Assembly (NCBI RefSeq): GCF_041146395.1
Contig: NC_091000.1
Span: 12,600,501 to 12,664,500 of the forward strand
Length of the DNA stretch: 64,000 nucleotides
Direction: 5' to 3'
Origin: Eulemur rufifrons
Taxonomy: Eukaryota; Chordata; Mammalia; Primates; Lemuridae
Shown: in pieces, positions 1 through 10,446 of the stretch
Layout: every line of letters begins with the position of its first letter
How positions within the stretch are numbered: position 1 is the stretch's first letter
Notes under the pieces: generated by a model
What the model was told of the DNA's origin: nothing
Databases searched by the model: none
The model's input: the letters and a program-made list of their open reading frames with translations, nothing else
Position numbers and translations under genes: made by a program

Positions 1-900
1 CCGTCGCCTCCCAGAGACTGAGGATGGAGAATCTGTAGCTCTTCTCTCTTCCAGGGGCTGGACCTTGAGCTGCTGGCCTTCCTGAGCCAAGCTCACTTGC
101 AGGATTTAAAGGCACAGCACCCCCTTTTCCACACATCCACGCTCACCCTTTACTGGGAGGTCCAGAGGCCACCTCCCTCCGATAAGCCGGGTTCCCAGAC
201 AACCCAGAGCCAACACCAAGCGAGAGAGTGCAACGTTATCATTTTTGGTGGATGTTCCAGAAATACAAGCACCCACAGGGAGGTGGAATTTTAGAAGATG
301 ACAAAGTCAACACTAACTTTGCAGTTGGGCTAACCAAAGGGAGGGGCCAAGGAGAAGAACAATCTTTTAATTTGATGTTATCCCATGTCGTTGCCTAATT
401 TAAACTCTGACTTTTTCACTTACAATTTGCCGACGCAAACATCTTGACTCAGTGGACACACAAGAGACAATAGGCTCCGGTGGCCCATCTGCAAACTTCC
501 CGGCAGCGTCTCCACAGCCACGGCCTGAAAAATCCTTTGCCTGCGTCTTGGCCACTTTTTTGCCCCATGTGCATCTATATGTAGTGCTATTATTTTATTT
601 TTCAAATACAAATAAACTGCTGGTTCCAGGAAAAGGAGGGGCCTCACAGAAGAGCCGTAGATCCAGAGAGAAGTTTCCAGAGTTGGACAACAGGAGGTCA
701 TTACTGGCAGGTTGGTTGGATGCAGCATTGCCCCGGGAGGGCAGGAATGAAATAGGGAGCTGGAGGTGGGACAGTAGAGCTAGAAATAGCCATGCAGTTT
801 CAGGACGGGACGGACGAGGCAGCGTGAGGTCAGTGCCGGGAAGGCAGGCGCAGGTGGGCCAGAAGACAGAGCCCCTCTGCACGTCCAGGTTCTGGGCTTC
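1..900. other. Unassigned single-copy-like sequence
   Basis: I see no repeat family, RNA gene or credible coding exon here. Open frames on both strands between 420 and 928 overlap each other and have no recognisable domain. A pyrimidine tract ending in cag near 54 resembles a splice acceptor, but no matching donor or conserved frame follows. Confidence 0.4.
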
Positions 901-904
901 CCCA

Positions 905-1010
905 GAGTGGTTCCTTCACCTGGTATAAAATTAAATGACACAATTCATGTAGAGGCTTATAAATCAGGCATGGCACATAGGTAGTGCTTAACAAATGTTA
1001 CGTATTACTA
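905..1010 (+). repeat. MIR SINE fragment
   Basis: The stretch ends with wording typical of the 3' part of MIR (ggcatggcacataggtagtgctt, then aacaaatgtta), following a diverged run that matches the MIR part describing new-codon-free, low-copy sequence. It is an old, truncated tRNA-derived SINE in sense orientation. Edges are approximate. Confidence 0.5.
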
Positions 1011-2480
1011 GAGTCACAGCGTTGCTTGGATCCTGATGAAACTTGCCAGGCTCAGGGCGAAGTGTCACAGGGGCAGACGCCGGCCACTCTAAGCCCGATC
1101 AGTTCTGAAGTGCCCCTCCCACCTCTGCCCTCTGCCTGAGCCTCTCCTCCTCCCCTTGTTCTATTGTATTTAAAGTCAAGCCCTCACACAGGACCACATG
1201 TCACTTCACTTCCTAAGTGATGCAGCAAAGAAGGAAACACATAGGACCATTCCCATCTCAGCTGACTAGGACAAGGGTCAGACTTCTTTTTTCCAATAGG
1301 AGACAATGCTTTTCACAATTAACTTTTTAAAAAATTTTCTTATAAAAGATTAAAACGAGGGGATTTGTTACTTTGAAAACAATGTTATTCTTATTTATTT
1401 GCATTGTAAAGTATTATTGTTGCTCTAAACAGAAGAAAAGGAAAGCAGGAAGGAAGGAAGGAAGGAAGGGAGGGAGGGAGATGGGTACATTCTGACAAGC
1501 TGATGGGCTGCCCAGCACTAGAAGAAGTTCTTCTTACGTGAGTGCCCACGGAGGTGCCGTGTCAGTGCCTGGGAGGCTCGGGGGTTTTCTGGACTGCAGG
1601 GCTGGAGCAACAGTGCCAGTGCAGACGGCTTGCCTTGGGGTGGTTCCTGAATTCACTTTGGGGTAGGTTACACACTCAAGATTTTAAAGATGAATATAAG
1701 AGGGGCATCTACTTTTCTCTACCCCTAAAAGGGGGCACACCCAAAATATGGCTCCCTGAGTGCCTCGTGCAGCTGTTACAGATGGCAGCTTGAACTGACC
1801 TGCTCCAAATTACAGTCCCCAGGACCCCCACAGGCTCCCAAGACTCCATGTTACTGTGATGTGCCCGGCGTGGGGGCATTGCTGATGTGCCCTATATTGC
1901 TTTATGACGGTATTTATGATCATATTGTTTTATGACCCCGTTTTAAACAATTTCTTTAAAGTTTAGGATCAGTAAACTATTACTAATATACATCTTTATA
2001 TACATACCAATATATGAAGAAAGATGCATGTGGGATAAAATTCAAACCAAGCAGACCCCTGGGTTGCTTAGTCACACTCCTGGTCTTGTACCTCCTGGCC
2101 TAGAAAAGGTTGGAGAGAAAAGCTAAAAACCAATAGATCAGACAAGGTGGATAATATTAAGTGCCCAAAGTGCTGTGATCCAAAACCTGTGTGTCCATAT
2201 CTGGGTGTCCTCACTTGGGGGGGGGCGGTTATCAACACGCAGTACTTACGGGTGTTTATTGCTACTTGCTTTTCCAGGGTTGGCCATGCTGTGAGGTCAT
2301 CGTCCACAGGGGTTTCACTCAGATAATGCAAAGCATGAAAATTGTCCCCCAGAGGTTGGAACAACCTTTGTCCTGAAGGCTGCTCCAGGTCTCGCTAGGG
2401 CCAAGCCTGAGCTCTCAGGAATGTGCCGCTCAGATGGGTCAGCACTCTGATACCTCACCCTCATGGACAGGCAGGTGCGA
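1011..2480. other. Unassigned sequence with a GGAA microsatellite
   Basis: Apart from the GGAA/GGGA tract at 1447-1480, I recognise nothing in this stretch. The frames at 1542-1793 and 2068-2376 are short, overlap on opposite strands and show no domain. Confidence 0.4.
1447..1480. repeat. (GGAA)n microsatellite grading into (GGGA)n
   Basis: Seen directly: about five aagg units followed by three gggag-like units. It is a purine-only tract. GGAA runs can bind ETS factors, but nothing nearby points to a function. Confidence 0.85.
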
Positions 2481-2484
2481 TGGA

Positions 2485-2620
2485 AGGAAAGAGTCTTGGG
2501 GAAAGAAGAGTCAAAATTTTGGTTTTATGCAATTGTGTGATTCTGAGAAAATTGCCTTTCCATGCTTCAGTTTTCACCTCTGAAAAGTGACAAAAGCTTT
2601 AAGGTCCTTTCCAGCTGTAG
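2485..2620 (+). repeat. Possible MIR fragment
   Basis: The order of 'gtgtgattctgagaaaattgc', then 'cttcagttttcacctctgaaaa', mirrors the central MIR core (loss of the acid-sensitive nomenclature aside: the 'tgtgtgaccttgggcaa' and 'cctcagtttcctcatctg' blocks). It is heavily diverged, so the family call is tentative. Confidence 0.4.
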
Positions 2621-2879
2621 AATCAATAAGATTTGAAAGTGACGTTGCAAGTCAGCCCATGTCAGCCAACATCAACCGTCTTGGTCCGATTAATCCATCC
2701 CAGGTTTGTCAGACCGTGTTGGCCCTTTGTTGGTTCATGTCAACACTCACCTCCCCTAAACGTTGGCCGTCTTCACTGCTCAAAGTTCTTGTCCCCATCC
2801 CTGACCACAGCAAGTGTCCCATCTGCCCTCCCTATGGTCAGGCCCCCGAAGTAGGACCTTCATAAATTTTAAAGAATTA

Positions 2880-3190
2880 AAATAACATGGAATATGTTTT
2901 ATATCGAGCAAAATAGTCTTTAAATATAAGATGAAATAAGGACATTTTCAGATAAAGAAGAGATGAGAGAACTAGTGACCAACAGAACTGTATTATAAGA
3001 AATACTAAGGGATATCCTTCAGGTTGAATGGAAACAACATAAGATGAAAATTAAAATCCACAAGAAGGGAAAAAAGAGGGTCATAAACGGTAAATATGTG
3101 AGCAAATATAAACTACTATATGTTCTTCTTTTTTAATGTCCTTAAAAATAACCGCTTAAAGTAAAAATAACAACACTATGATGAGACGCG
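2880..3190 (+). mobile_element. Old LINE-1 fragment (sense)
   Basis: The text 'gacattttcagataaagaagagatgagaga' followed by 'agaaatactaagggatatccttcaggttgaa' matches a well-known internal segment of old mammalian L1 elements. No open frame remains, and no target-site duplication is visible. Confidence 0.5.
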
Positions 3191-4440
3191 GGGCCCAGCC
3201 CCACAGACTGGAGCTGCTGAGCTGGCCAAATTCTGAGACTTTAACCATTCGAGCTGCGGGGACCTATTCAGTCTTTGCAGGTGACCACAGTTCTTGACCA
3301 CCACCCATTTTAGCTATGGAAAATTATTTCTAACGTACCTTATGCTATTTAATGAATATTCTAGTGTAGATTTTAATAAAATATAAAACATTTTCTTTAA
3401 GCCACCTCTGATTGTCAATTTCTGTTCCAATGGAGCATAGGTGAAAGTTGTTCATTCATGCACACATTTAAGTTACACTTTTGATTCTGAAGTATTTTAA
3501 GTACCTTACCTCATAGACAATATAACGTTCTTGTACTCTTATAGTATTTCAACAGTCAGTGGAATTATAATTCAAAATCCTTTTATATTCACTAACAATG
3601 CTATCTGTGTGTTTATAGGTGGGGCTAGTGCCACTGCTGAAAAAAAGATGTGCAAAAATCAACAACTTTGGAATAGAATGTCTCTGGGCTGAAGTGCTAC
3701 GAAGATGGTCACATACAAACACCACGGTGGACCAGGCTGTTCCTAGAGAAAAGAGCATCTGCCAAGAATTAGGGTTAAATGTGAAAAGAAGTATTAAACT
3801 GCTCACAACAACCATTCTAGGTTCATGAATACACAGTTTGTGTTTATTCCTATTAGCACATTTTAAATTAAACAAGGTCTCCAAGAGCATACTTCCTATA
3901 TAAAAGGCAGCTACCTTGTAACTGACTAAGCAGGGCCACAGAGATACGAAGCGGGATATCTAGAAACAGTTCATGTGACTCCTAATCTCACGTTTAGGAG
4001 TCACGATATTGGCTATTTCATGATAGGGACCAGGGGTTCTCTCTTTATTGCTGTCAGCCATCCCAGAGTAAGAACCAGCTATTAATATTAACTTTTAGAG
4101 AGGGCTCCAGGCTCACACCGACTGTGGCAGGCCCCTGGTCCCACCTCTGCCCGTAGGACAAAGGCTGAGACCCACCCCACCAAAATTCAAGTCAGTTCAA
4201 GTCAATGGGTCCAGGGTAAAACTAGGTTAGTGTGTGTGTGTGTGTGTATACATATATCTTTTAAGTTTCCTCATAAGATTTTGATCAAAAGCCAAGCTTA
4301 GGAACCACTGCTGACTCAGTGGGTAAGTCTGAACACAATCGTGTCATCATCAGATTTGCATTTGAGAAAGCAGGCTCTGGAGTATGGAGGTATAACAGTG
4401 CTGGTGGAAGCAAGAATAACAATACCATAGTTGTTATATT
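3191..4440. other. Unassigned sequence with a (TG)n tract
   Basis: No repeat family or gene is recognised apart from the (TG)n tract at 4229-4250. The 69-residue frame at 3619-3828 has ordinary composition but matches nothing I know, and an overlapping frame runs on the other strand. Confidence 0.4.
4229..4250. repeat. (TG)n microsatellite
   Basis: Seen directly: an uninterrupted alternating tg run, grading into tatacatatat. Confidence 0.85.
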
Positions 4441-4452
4441 ATTATTATCTTT

Positions 4453-4690
4453 GGCGGATATAGTCCAAGACTCCCAGTGGATGCCTAAAACCACAGATGG
4501 TATCAAACCCTATGTATGTTATGCTTTTCAATCTGACAACAAAGAGGCTACTAGGTGACTAACAGGCCAGTGCATACACAGCGTGGATATGCCAAAGGTA
4601 TGATTTGCTTCCTAGGCAGGACAGAGTAGGACAGTGCAAGATTTTGTCCCCAGTTTCTGGAACAGAGCTCCTGAAACCCTTGGACTTTCC
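4453..4690 (+). mobile_element. Tigger-type (MER44-like) DNA transposon fragment
   Basis: The wording 'agactcccagtggatgcct' plus 'aaaaccacagatggtatcaaaccctat' and the later 'cagcgtggatatgcc' follows the non-autonomous TcMar-Tigger element I know as MER44 or a close relative. A related but differently deleted copy lies at 48015-48337. Both ends are truncated and no transposase remains. Confidence 0.5.
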
Positions 4691-5310
4691 TGAGTAATCG
4701 GAGTTGAAGAACAGGAATTGATAGTAGGAAAATGTATGCTCTCTTTGATTCTAATTGATGCTATTCGCTTCTGTGACTATGCTTGCTTTTAGTTGTTTGA
4801 TAAATATAGTTAATCAGAATGAAAAACAGGTATAACAGCAAGGGTAACTCCATGATAGGGTAGGCTTCCTGGATGTGAGAAGCTAACAGCCTAGTTCTGC
4901 TTCTGTATATATGGCTTGCTGGCTTGGTGCTTAGCGTAAGTGGAGCCATGCCAGGCTTCACTAAAGTAAAGGAAAACAAAGCCCCGGGGAGGTAACCACA
5001 AGTTACTTCCTGATAAAGGGCTGGAGAGTCCAGGGGCCCTCCAACCAACTAAGTAGATAAGAAGGGCAAGACATGATCAGCGCAAGAACGGCTTGTGTAG
5101 GGCGTGTGTTCCCAGTATCGCTTGTAACCAAAAACTAGAAGGTATGTAACAACAGCCCCCCTCCCCTGTCGGAGACCCTCCTCTTCCCCTAAATGACGTT
5201 AACTACAACTGGCGCCAGCGCGAAAAGCCCAAAGCTTAGAGTCAACAAACCAGGAGCCAACTCGATCAGCCACTTCTAAAAAAGAACAAATAAACTGAAG
5301 GGGGATGAAG

Positions 5311-5367
5311 TGCAGACTAGTGTGTCGTGTGCAGACTAGTGTGTCGTGTGCAGACTAACGTGTCGTG
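5311..5367. repeat. Three tandem 19-bp repeats in LTR U3
   Basis: Unit tgcagactagtgtgtcgtg at 5311-5329 and 5330-5348 is identical. The third copy at 5349-5367 differs at two bases, and a decayed fourth start follows at 5368. The copies sit just upstream of the TATA box, where duplicated enhancers are common in retroviral LTRs. Confidence 0.9.
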
Positions 5368-5389
5368 TGAAAACTAGCATACAGAAAAG

Positions 5390-5396
5390 TATAAAA
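5390..5396 (+). promoter_or_regulatory. TATA box of the solo LTR
   Basis: tataaaa lies 23 bases after the tandem repeats, at the expected place before an R region. Whether it is used cannot be told from sequence. Confidence 0.5.
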
Positions 5397-5589
5397 GCTT
5401 AACCTTTACCCCAGGGCGGGGTCCTAGTTCGTGGAGAGGCCACTGCGTTGGTGCTCTGGAATTTGGACCCTAGCTCGAACTAACCAATAAGCTCCTTTGC
5501 CTTTTTGCAGCCTCAATGACTCTGCCTCTCTGTTCCTGGGGCCAAGGGGAACGGGATCTAACAGAGTGAGAGGAGCTTCTCTTGTTGCT

Positions 5590-6310
5590 CCAGCAAGTGC
5601 CTTTCCACCCTGTCTGACTTTATACTAATGAGTGACTCTGGGAGGTTGGGGGCTGGTTGCCAGAGGAACGAACCAGTGATGAGAGGGCTGGAACTTCCAT
5701 CCCCACCCCCTGACCTCCAGGTAGGGGACAAGGGCTGGAGATTGAGTCAATCACCAATGGCCAATGATTTAATCAATCATACCTATGCAATGGAAACTCC
5801 ATGAAAACCCTAAACAAGGGAGTTCAGAGAGCTTTGGGGCTGGTAAACACTTGGAGGTGCAGGGAGGTGGCGCCCACAAAGTGGGCATGGCAACTCTGCA
5901 CCCCTCCCCCATTCCTTGCCCTACATCTCTTCCGTTTGGCTGTCCCTGAACTGGATCCTTTAGAATAAACCAATAATAGCAAGTGAAGTGTTTCTGAGTT
6001 CTGGGAGCCATTATAGCAAATTATTGAACCTGAGGAGGGGGTCATGAAAACCCCTCATTTATAGCCAGTTAGCCATCAGTACAAGAGTATCTGGGCTTTA
6101 GATCAGTGTGGGGCAGTCCTATGAGACTGAGCCCTTTCCCTGTGAGGTCCACACTCACTCCAGGTAGTTAGTGTCAAACGGAATTAAATTGTAGGACACC
6201 CAGTGTGTATCCAAAGAGTACTGGAGAATTGCTTGTTGGGGGTGGGAGGCAGGGGAATAACCACCCCCCCATTTGGTGTCCGAAGTGTTGTGAGTATTGA
6301 AACAGTTTCA
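5590..6310 (+). mobile_element. Second solo LTR, unrelated family
   Basis: The blocks 'ggttgccagaggaacgaacc', 'caccaatggccaatgattt', 'aatcaatcatacctatgcaatg' and 'tgtaggacacccag' recall a known mammalian ERV LTR family whose name I cannot fix. A canonical AATAAA lies at 5964-5969, and the usual 'atttggtgtc.gaagtg' end is near 6274-6290. It sits about 30 bp after the first LTR but shares no sequence with it, so the two are not one provirus. Confidence 0.5.
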
Positions 6311-6439
6311 CAGTTTGCACTTTTAGGTGGGTGTTTACACCCCTGTGTCACAAAGGGAATCAAGGTCAACCCTGATAACAAACAGCCTGGAGCACCGGAA
6401 CTGAAATTCACACCCAGGTCTCGCTTATAGTCCTAAATT

Positions 6440-7545
6440 TGGGGGGAATACATTCAATTTTTGAAATGATGAAGAAGAATCAAAGCCTGTGTAAAAGAAA
6501 AAAAAATATCTTTAGCTTATCTTGATTAAACTGAGAGGGAAAAGTAGAAAAATCACCATTAGAGCTCTACAGAAATAACCGTTGCAGGCAACATCTACCA
6601 GTGGATGCTAAAATTATTGGAAGAACCAGAAGGTAAGGAAGTGTTCAAAAAACCAAGGATTGGGGCATTGTCCAAGGGACGCAGGAGCCAACCTAAAAGA
6701 GCTCCCAATAACCGAAGCAAAAACAATTTGAACCACAATATAAATAATGTAGCGTTGGACTATATGCCAAAGTATAAAATCGATATACAAGTCTGTACTG
6801 GTATAAGTAAATAATTGAATAAATAAATATATCCACAAGAGACAGTGACAAATCTTCCTTACAAAAGAATTCTGAACAACATCTGTAGATACTCCTTATT
6901 CCAGGAAGAGATGTCTCATCCCCGCCTTCTCTCCATGGAGGTGGGCTAGTCCTAGAGTCTCATTTCCAAAGTGTGGTGTAGGGAAAGGGAAAAATAGCAG
7001 CTTTGCCATGGAAAAACCCGGCAAACATGACATTACCCAGGTATGAAGGTTAGTGTCACCTGTGATGTCATGTGGATGTCACGTTCCTCCTCATAGAGTG
7101 AGATGAGAGGGGCACCTCATTCTGCGGTGTTGTTTCCAAAAATTCATAACCCCTATCTACTCCTGGGAAAACATCAGATGCGCCTAGATTGGGGGTGTGC
7201 GTGGCAAGCGCTCCTTAAGATTGTCAAGGTAATGAAAAACAAGGGAAGACCAAGAAACCAGAGGCAATTGCAGAGATGTGACAACTAAATCCCATGGAGG
7301 ACCCTGGAACAGAAAGAGGCATTAAGGAAAAATTGGCAAATCCAAGTGAAAAGTCTGTAGTTTGGCTAATAGTATTGTACCAACGTTAATTTCTTAGTTT
7401 TGATAGCTGTACTATGGTTACATACGATGTTAACATTAGGGGAATTGGGGTGAAGGGTTTATGGGAACACTCTGTGTTACTTTTGCAAATTTTCAGTAAG
7501 TCTAAAATATTTTCAAAATAAAAAGTTAAAAAAAATTAAATTGAA
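6440..7545 (+). mobile_element. Old LINE-1 3' UTR (sense) with A-rich tail
   Basis: The last 150 bases follow the 3' end of L1M-class elements: 'gatagctgtactatggttac', 'gggaacactctgtgttac', then 'tctaaaatattttcaaaata' and an A-rich tail near 7520-7545. The upstream kilobase has matching composition, but its 5' limit is a guess. The small frames inside it are not L1 proteins. Confidence 0.55.
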
Positions 7546-8129
7546 ACCAGAAGCCTGGTCATCAGTAACAGGAACCTTGAGAAGATATAAGTGCTTTTAA
7601 GACTCTAAAGTAATGGAGTAACAATTGCTCTTTGTTTAGAAGCTAGGAGAGAAGATTGTTTCAAATATACACATCCTACCACCATAAGAATTCAATCAAC
7701 ACTTACTCTGCATCTTGTCATAGCAAAATTTCTAAGTCTCCTTTCTGAAATAGGCAAAAAGATTTTCTGTAATATCAAAATATTTGTTTTAGCTGTTCCA
7801 GTGATAATAGCCTATAACCCTGTGACCCCAAAAAGTCTGTTAAAGGAAACCACGAGTGCTGTGGAAAGTTGTTCACTTGAAGATACAAGCTATGCTTTTC
7901 CTAGGAGGTTGGTCATACTCACCCACCTTGAGAAGATGAATCATCAACCTTGTCTGATGTCTGGCACCGATGTCGTTCTAAGTTACTCAGCCAGTTTAAA
8001 AAGACGTAGATTTTCTCAAAAAATAGAAGATGGCTTATAGACAGTCCTTCTTATTTAAAAAAAGTAAATTTAAAATTAAAATGGTGTCTCATATATTCGT
8101 TGAACTATATAGTTCAGTATATCAGTTTT
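7546..8129. other. Unassigned sequence
   Basis: AT-rich sequence with one 79-residue frame (7801-8040) that matches nothing I know. No repeat family is recognised. Confidence 0.35.
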
Positions 8130-8528
8130 TCTTGACCATTGGGAGGAGATATATGCAAATATATATAATTATCTCACAAAGAATTCGTATCCAGAATACA
8201 TAATAAACTTCCAGAAATCAGTAAGGCAAAAAGTAAGAGAAAGGGTGAAAGATATGAACAGTTAAGTGACAGAGTAAGAAAACATGAACAGTCAAAAAAC
8301 TTATGAAAATATATTCAACCTCACAGTAAATCAAGGAAAATCAAATGCAAACAACAAAGACATACCATTATCTCATCCATCAGATTGGCATGAGAAGAGG
8401 CTGGTGGGAGCGTAAATTAGTATCATCCTTTTGAAGAGCAACGTGGCATTGTTTAGCAGAGTGGAATGTACACTTACCCCTGGATCTAGCAATTCCACTC
8501 CTGGGCACTTACCTAGAGAAGCCCTACA
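8130..8528 (+). mobile_element. Old LINE-1 3' region, left half (sense)
   Basis: Diverged L1 ORF2 end: 'aacatgaacagtcaaaaaac' through 'tggatctagcaattccactcctgggcac' and 'acctagagaagccctac'. It continues at 8925 after a foreign segment of about 400 bp, so both halves are one old element. Confidence 0.6.
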
Positions 8529-8924
8529 GTTTTCACTCACTCTTCACAGAGAAATTAGTCACTGCTTCTGACACTTAACTAGTTTACTCTGGTCAAAATA
8601 CTCAACTTCTTTCTCTGCTTCAGCTTCCTTGTCTGTAAAATGGAGGTGATAGTAGTACCTTTCCCATAGGTTTAGCATGAATATTGAATGAGTTAGTTTA
8701 TGTAAAGCAAGCCCCTTTCCATATGGTGTCTGGCACCACAGTAGGCATGGTATAAGTAGTAGACACTGTCCCTGGCTGGGTAGAGAAAGCAGCTCAAGCC
8801 CAGAACCCTGATGTTCCTGGCCTCTGGGGTCCCACCCACCTGCCCTATCAGTAGAGGAGATAAAAATCTTGGCACACCTGTACCGGTTTACAGGACTCCA
8901 GTGTACCACAGTGCACTGCGCCCT
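8529..8924 (+). repeat. MIR-bearing segment inserted in the old L1
   Basis: A MIR in sense orientation fills about 8560-8765 ('cttccttgtctgtaaaatggaggtgatag' then 'gtgtctggcaccacagtaggca'). The remaining 8766-8924 is unassigned. The L1 wording cctagagaagccctac at the left edge is repeated as ccctggagaagctctgc at the right edge, as a target-site duplication would be. No poly-A tail is visible. Confidence 0.5.
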
Positions 8925-9425
8925 GGAGAAGCTCTGCTATATTTGCTTGAACAAGGAGTCAGGTACGTGGATATATGTTGCAGCAGTGTTTGTAGTAGCA
9001 AAAAATTAGAAACAATCTAAATGATAATTAAGAAGAGTATCAATAAATGACATCAATATTTATATAATGGAACACTATATATCTGTTCAAAAGAACAAAC
9101 TACAATTAAGTGTCTAGTTCTTGGATAATCTCAAGAACGATGCTAAGTGAGATAAACAAGTTGCAGATGGATACACACACTATAAAATATTCATATATAA
9201 ACATGCAGTGCAATGCTTTCTATAATACTAGTACAAACACCGTGGAAATTATAAATACCAAAATCAAGATTGGGGGCTTCAACTTTGTCTATAGTGTTCT
9301 ACTTATTAATATATATATGAAAAATGTTATAATTTCACAAACCTGACGGTTGGTTCATGGATTTTGTTTATATTATGTTCTCTGATTTTCTGTAAGCCAG
9401 AAATATATTATAACTTTTTAAAAAA
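8925..9425 (+). mobile_element. Old LINE-1 3' region, right half (sense)
   Basis: It resumes with 'gcagcagtgtttgtagtagc', the 'aaaaaattagaaacaatcta' block and a 3' UTR ending in 'ctttttaaaaaatcag'. No coding capacity remains. Confidence 0.6.
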
Positions 9426-9570
9426 TCAGCAGGCCTTGGTGATTAATTGAACATGTGGGTGGTAAGGGAGAGGGAAGGGTCTTGGATGACTCCCAAGATT
9501 CTGCCTTGGGTGACGGAGGGATACTATTTGTCAAGATCAGGACTGGAGGAGAATTGCCATCTTTAAGCAA
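9426..9570 (+). repeat. Ancient interspersed repeat fragment, family unassigned
   Basis: 'ggtcttggatgactcccaag' with 'attctgccttgggtgacgga' resembles the end of a common ancient mammalian repeat, also suspected at 29617-30090 and 30575-30790. I cannot name the family with confidence. Confidence 0.3.
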
Positions 9571-9679
9571 TCACCTCATCATATAAATCAGAAAAACGAG
9601 GGAAGTTAACCTAATTCAAACCATGATCCAAGGTAACAAAGGAACTTTATCTTCAAAATAGAACTAGGGAAGTGATCTC

Positions 9680-9790
9680 AGCACAGCCGTCAAGAATGAG
9701 CAATTCTGAGTTCTGGCTCAAATTCTCTTGTACAAATGACCTAATGTTCTTTCTTTATGTCTTTGCTGGATAAAGAGACATCATCATGTA
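9680..9790 (+). repeat. MIR fragment
   Basis: The pattern 'gagttctggctcaaattct', 'tacaaatgacctaatgt' and 'ttgctggataaagag' follows the MIR core at high divergence. Confidence 0.4.
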
Positions 9791-9794
9791 TGCA

Positions 9795-10305
9795 AAGGGA
9801 AGTAAGATGGATTATTTAATAATTATAAAAGAGTTGAAATGTAAAAACTCATTTAAAATCGATAGAAACTCCTCGGAGTTTTTTCAAGAAAACTGGAAAA
9901 TATGGTTAGTCGGAGGAATATGTTGGAGTTTACGTTTGAAATGTAAAATAGGAAGGGAAAATGTAAAAGCATGTAAGCGGAAAAGGCCCTGACACAGAAT
10001 TGCCACATGTTGGTTGCTGCTGGTTGGGAAGAACTGCTTTGACAAAAGGAACTTGGAGCACAGAATTATGTCACTGTGAACAAGGAAGAAATTGTAGAGA
10101 TAATCTCTTCATTTTGGAGAAGAAAAAGCTGAGGTCAAATAGCGAAGGAACTTGTCTGAGGGAACATGAAGGTAAACAATGGCAGAGTCCACAGTAGATA
10201 ATGTCTCTCATATTAATGCTTTTTCAAATTTCAACTTTGTTTATTCTGCCTCTCCTCCCACTCACCATTGTTTCTTTGCCTGTAATATGTTTAGTAGTTG
10301 CTTCT
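9795..10305. other. Unassigned sequence
   Basis: Nothing is recognised. Two adjacent small frames (9786-9992 and 10000-10197) have no family resemblance and are probably chance. Confidence 0.35.
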
Positions 10306-10309
10306 AATG

Positions 10310-10440
10310 GTTCAGGTCCATAATCCTTTACTTGAAACCCTTAGGACCAGCTATGTTTTGGAATCCAGGTGTTTTTCTGATCTGAGAAAGGTAACAGGGT
10401 GCATATAGTGTATATGACAAAAAAATAAACACCTATAGCA
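10310..10440 (+). mobile_element. Possible Tigger-type MITE fragment
   Basis: 'ataatcctttacttgaaacc' plus 'ttaggaccagctatgttttgg' resembles the terminal part of a TcMar-Tigger MITE. It stops where the antisense L1 starts, so it was probably cut by that insertion. Confidence 0.35.
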
Positions 10441-10446
10441 TTTATT

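Larger units (their letters stand above)
4868..5563 (+). mobile_element. Solo ERV class I-type LTR
   Basis: The region has the order of a retroviral LTR. A U3-like part carries three 19-bp direct repeats (5311-5367). A TATA box lies at 5390-5396. A likely R/U5 follows, ending in ...ggatctaaca at 5563. No viral internal region follows, so it is best read as a solo LTR left by recombination. The 5' edge is my estimate, from a TG followed by agaagctaacag. I found no clean 4-6 bp target duplication. The subfamily is unassigned; lineage restriction to strepsirrhines is possible. Confidence 0.55.
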
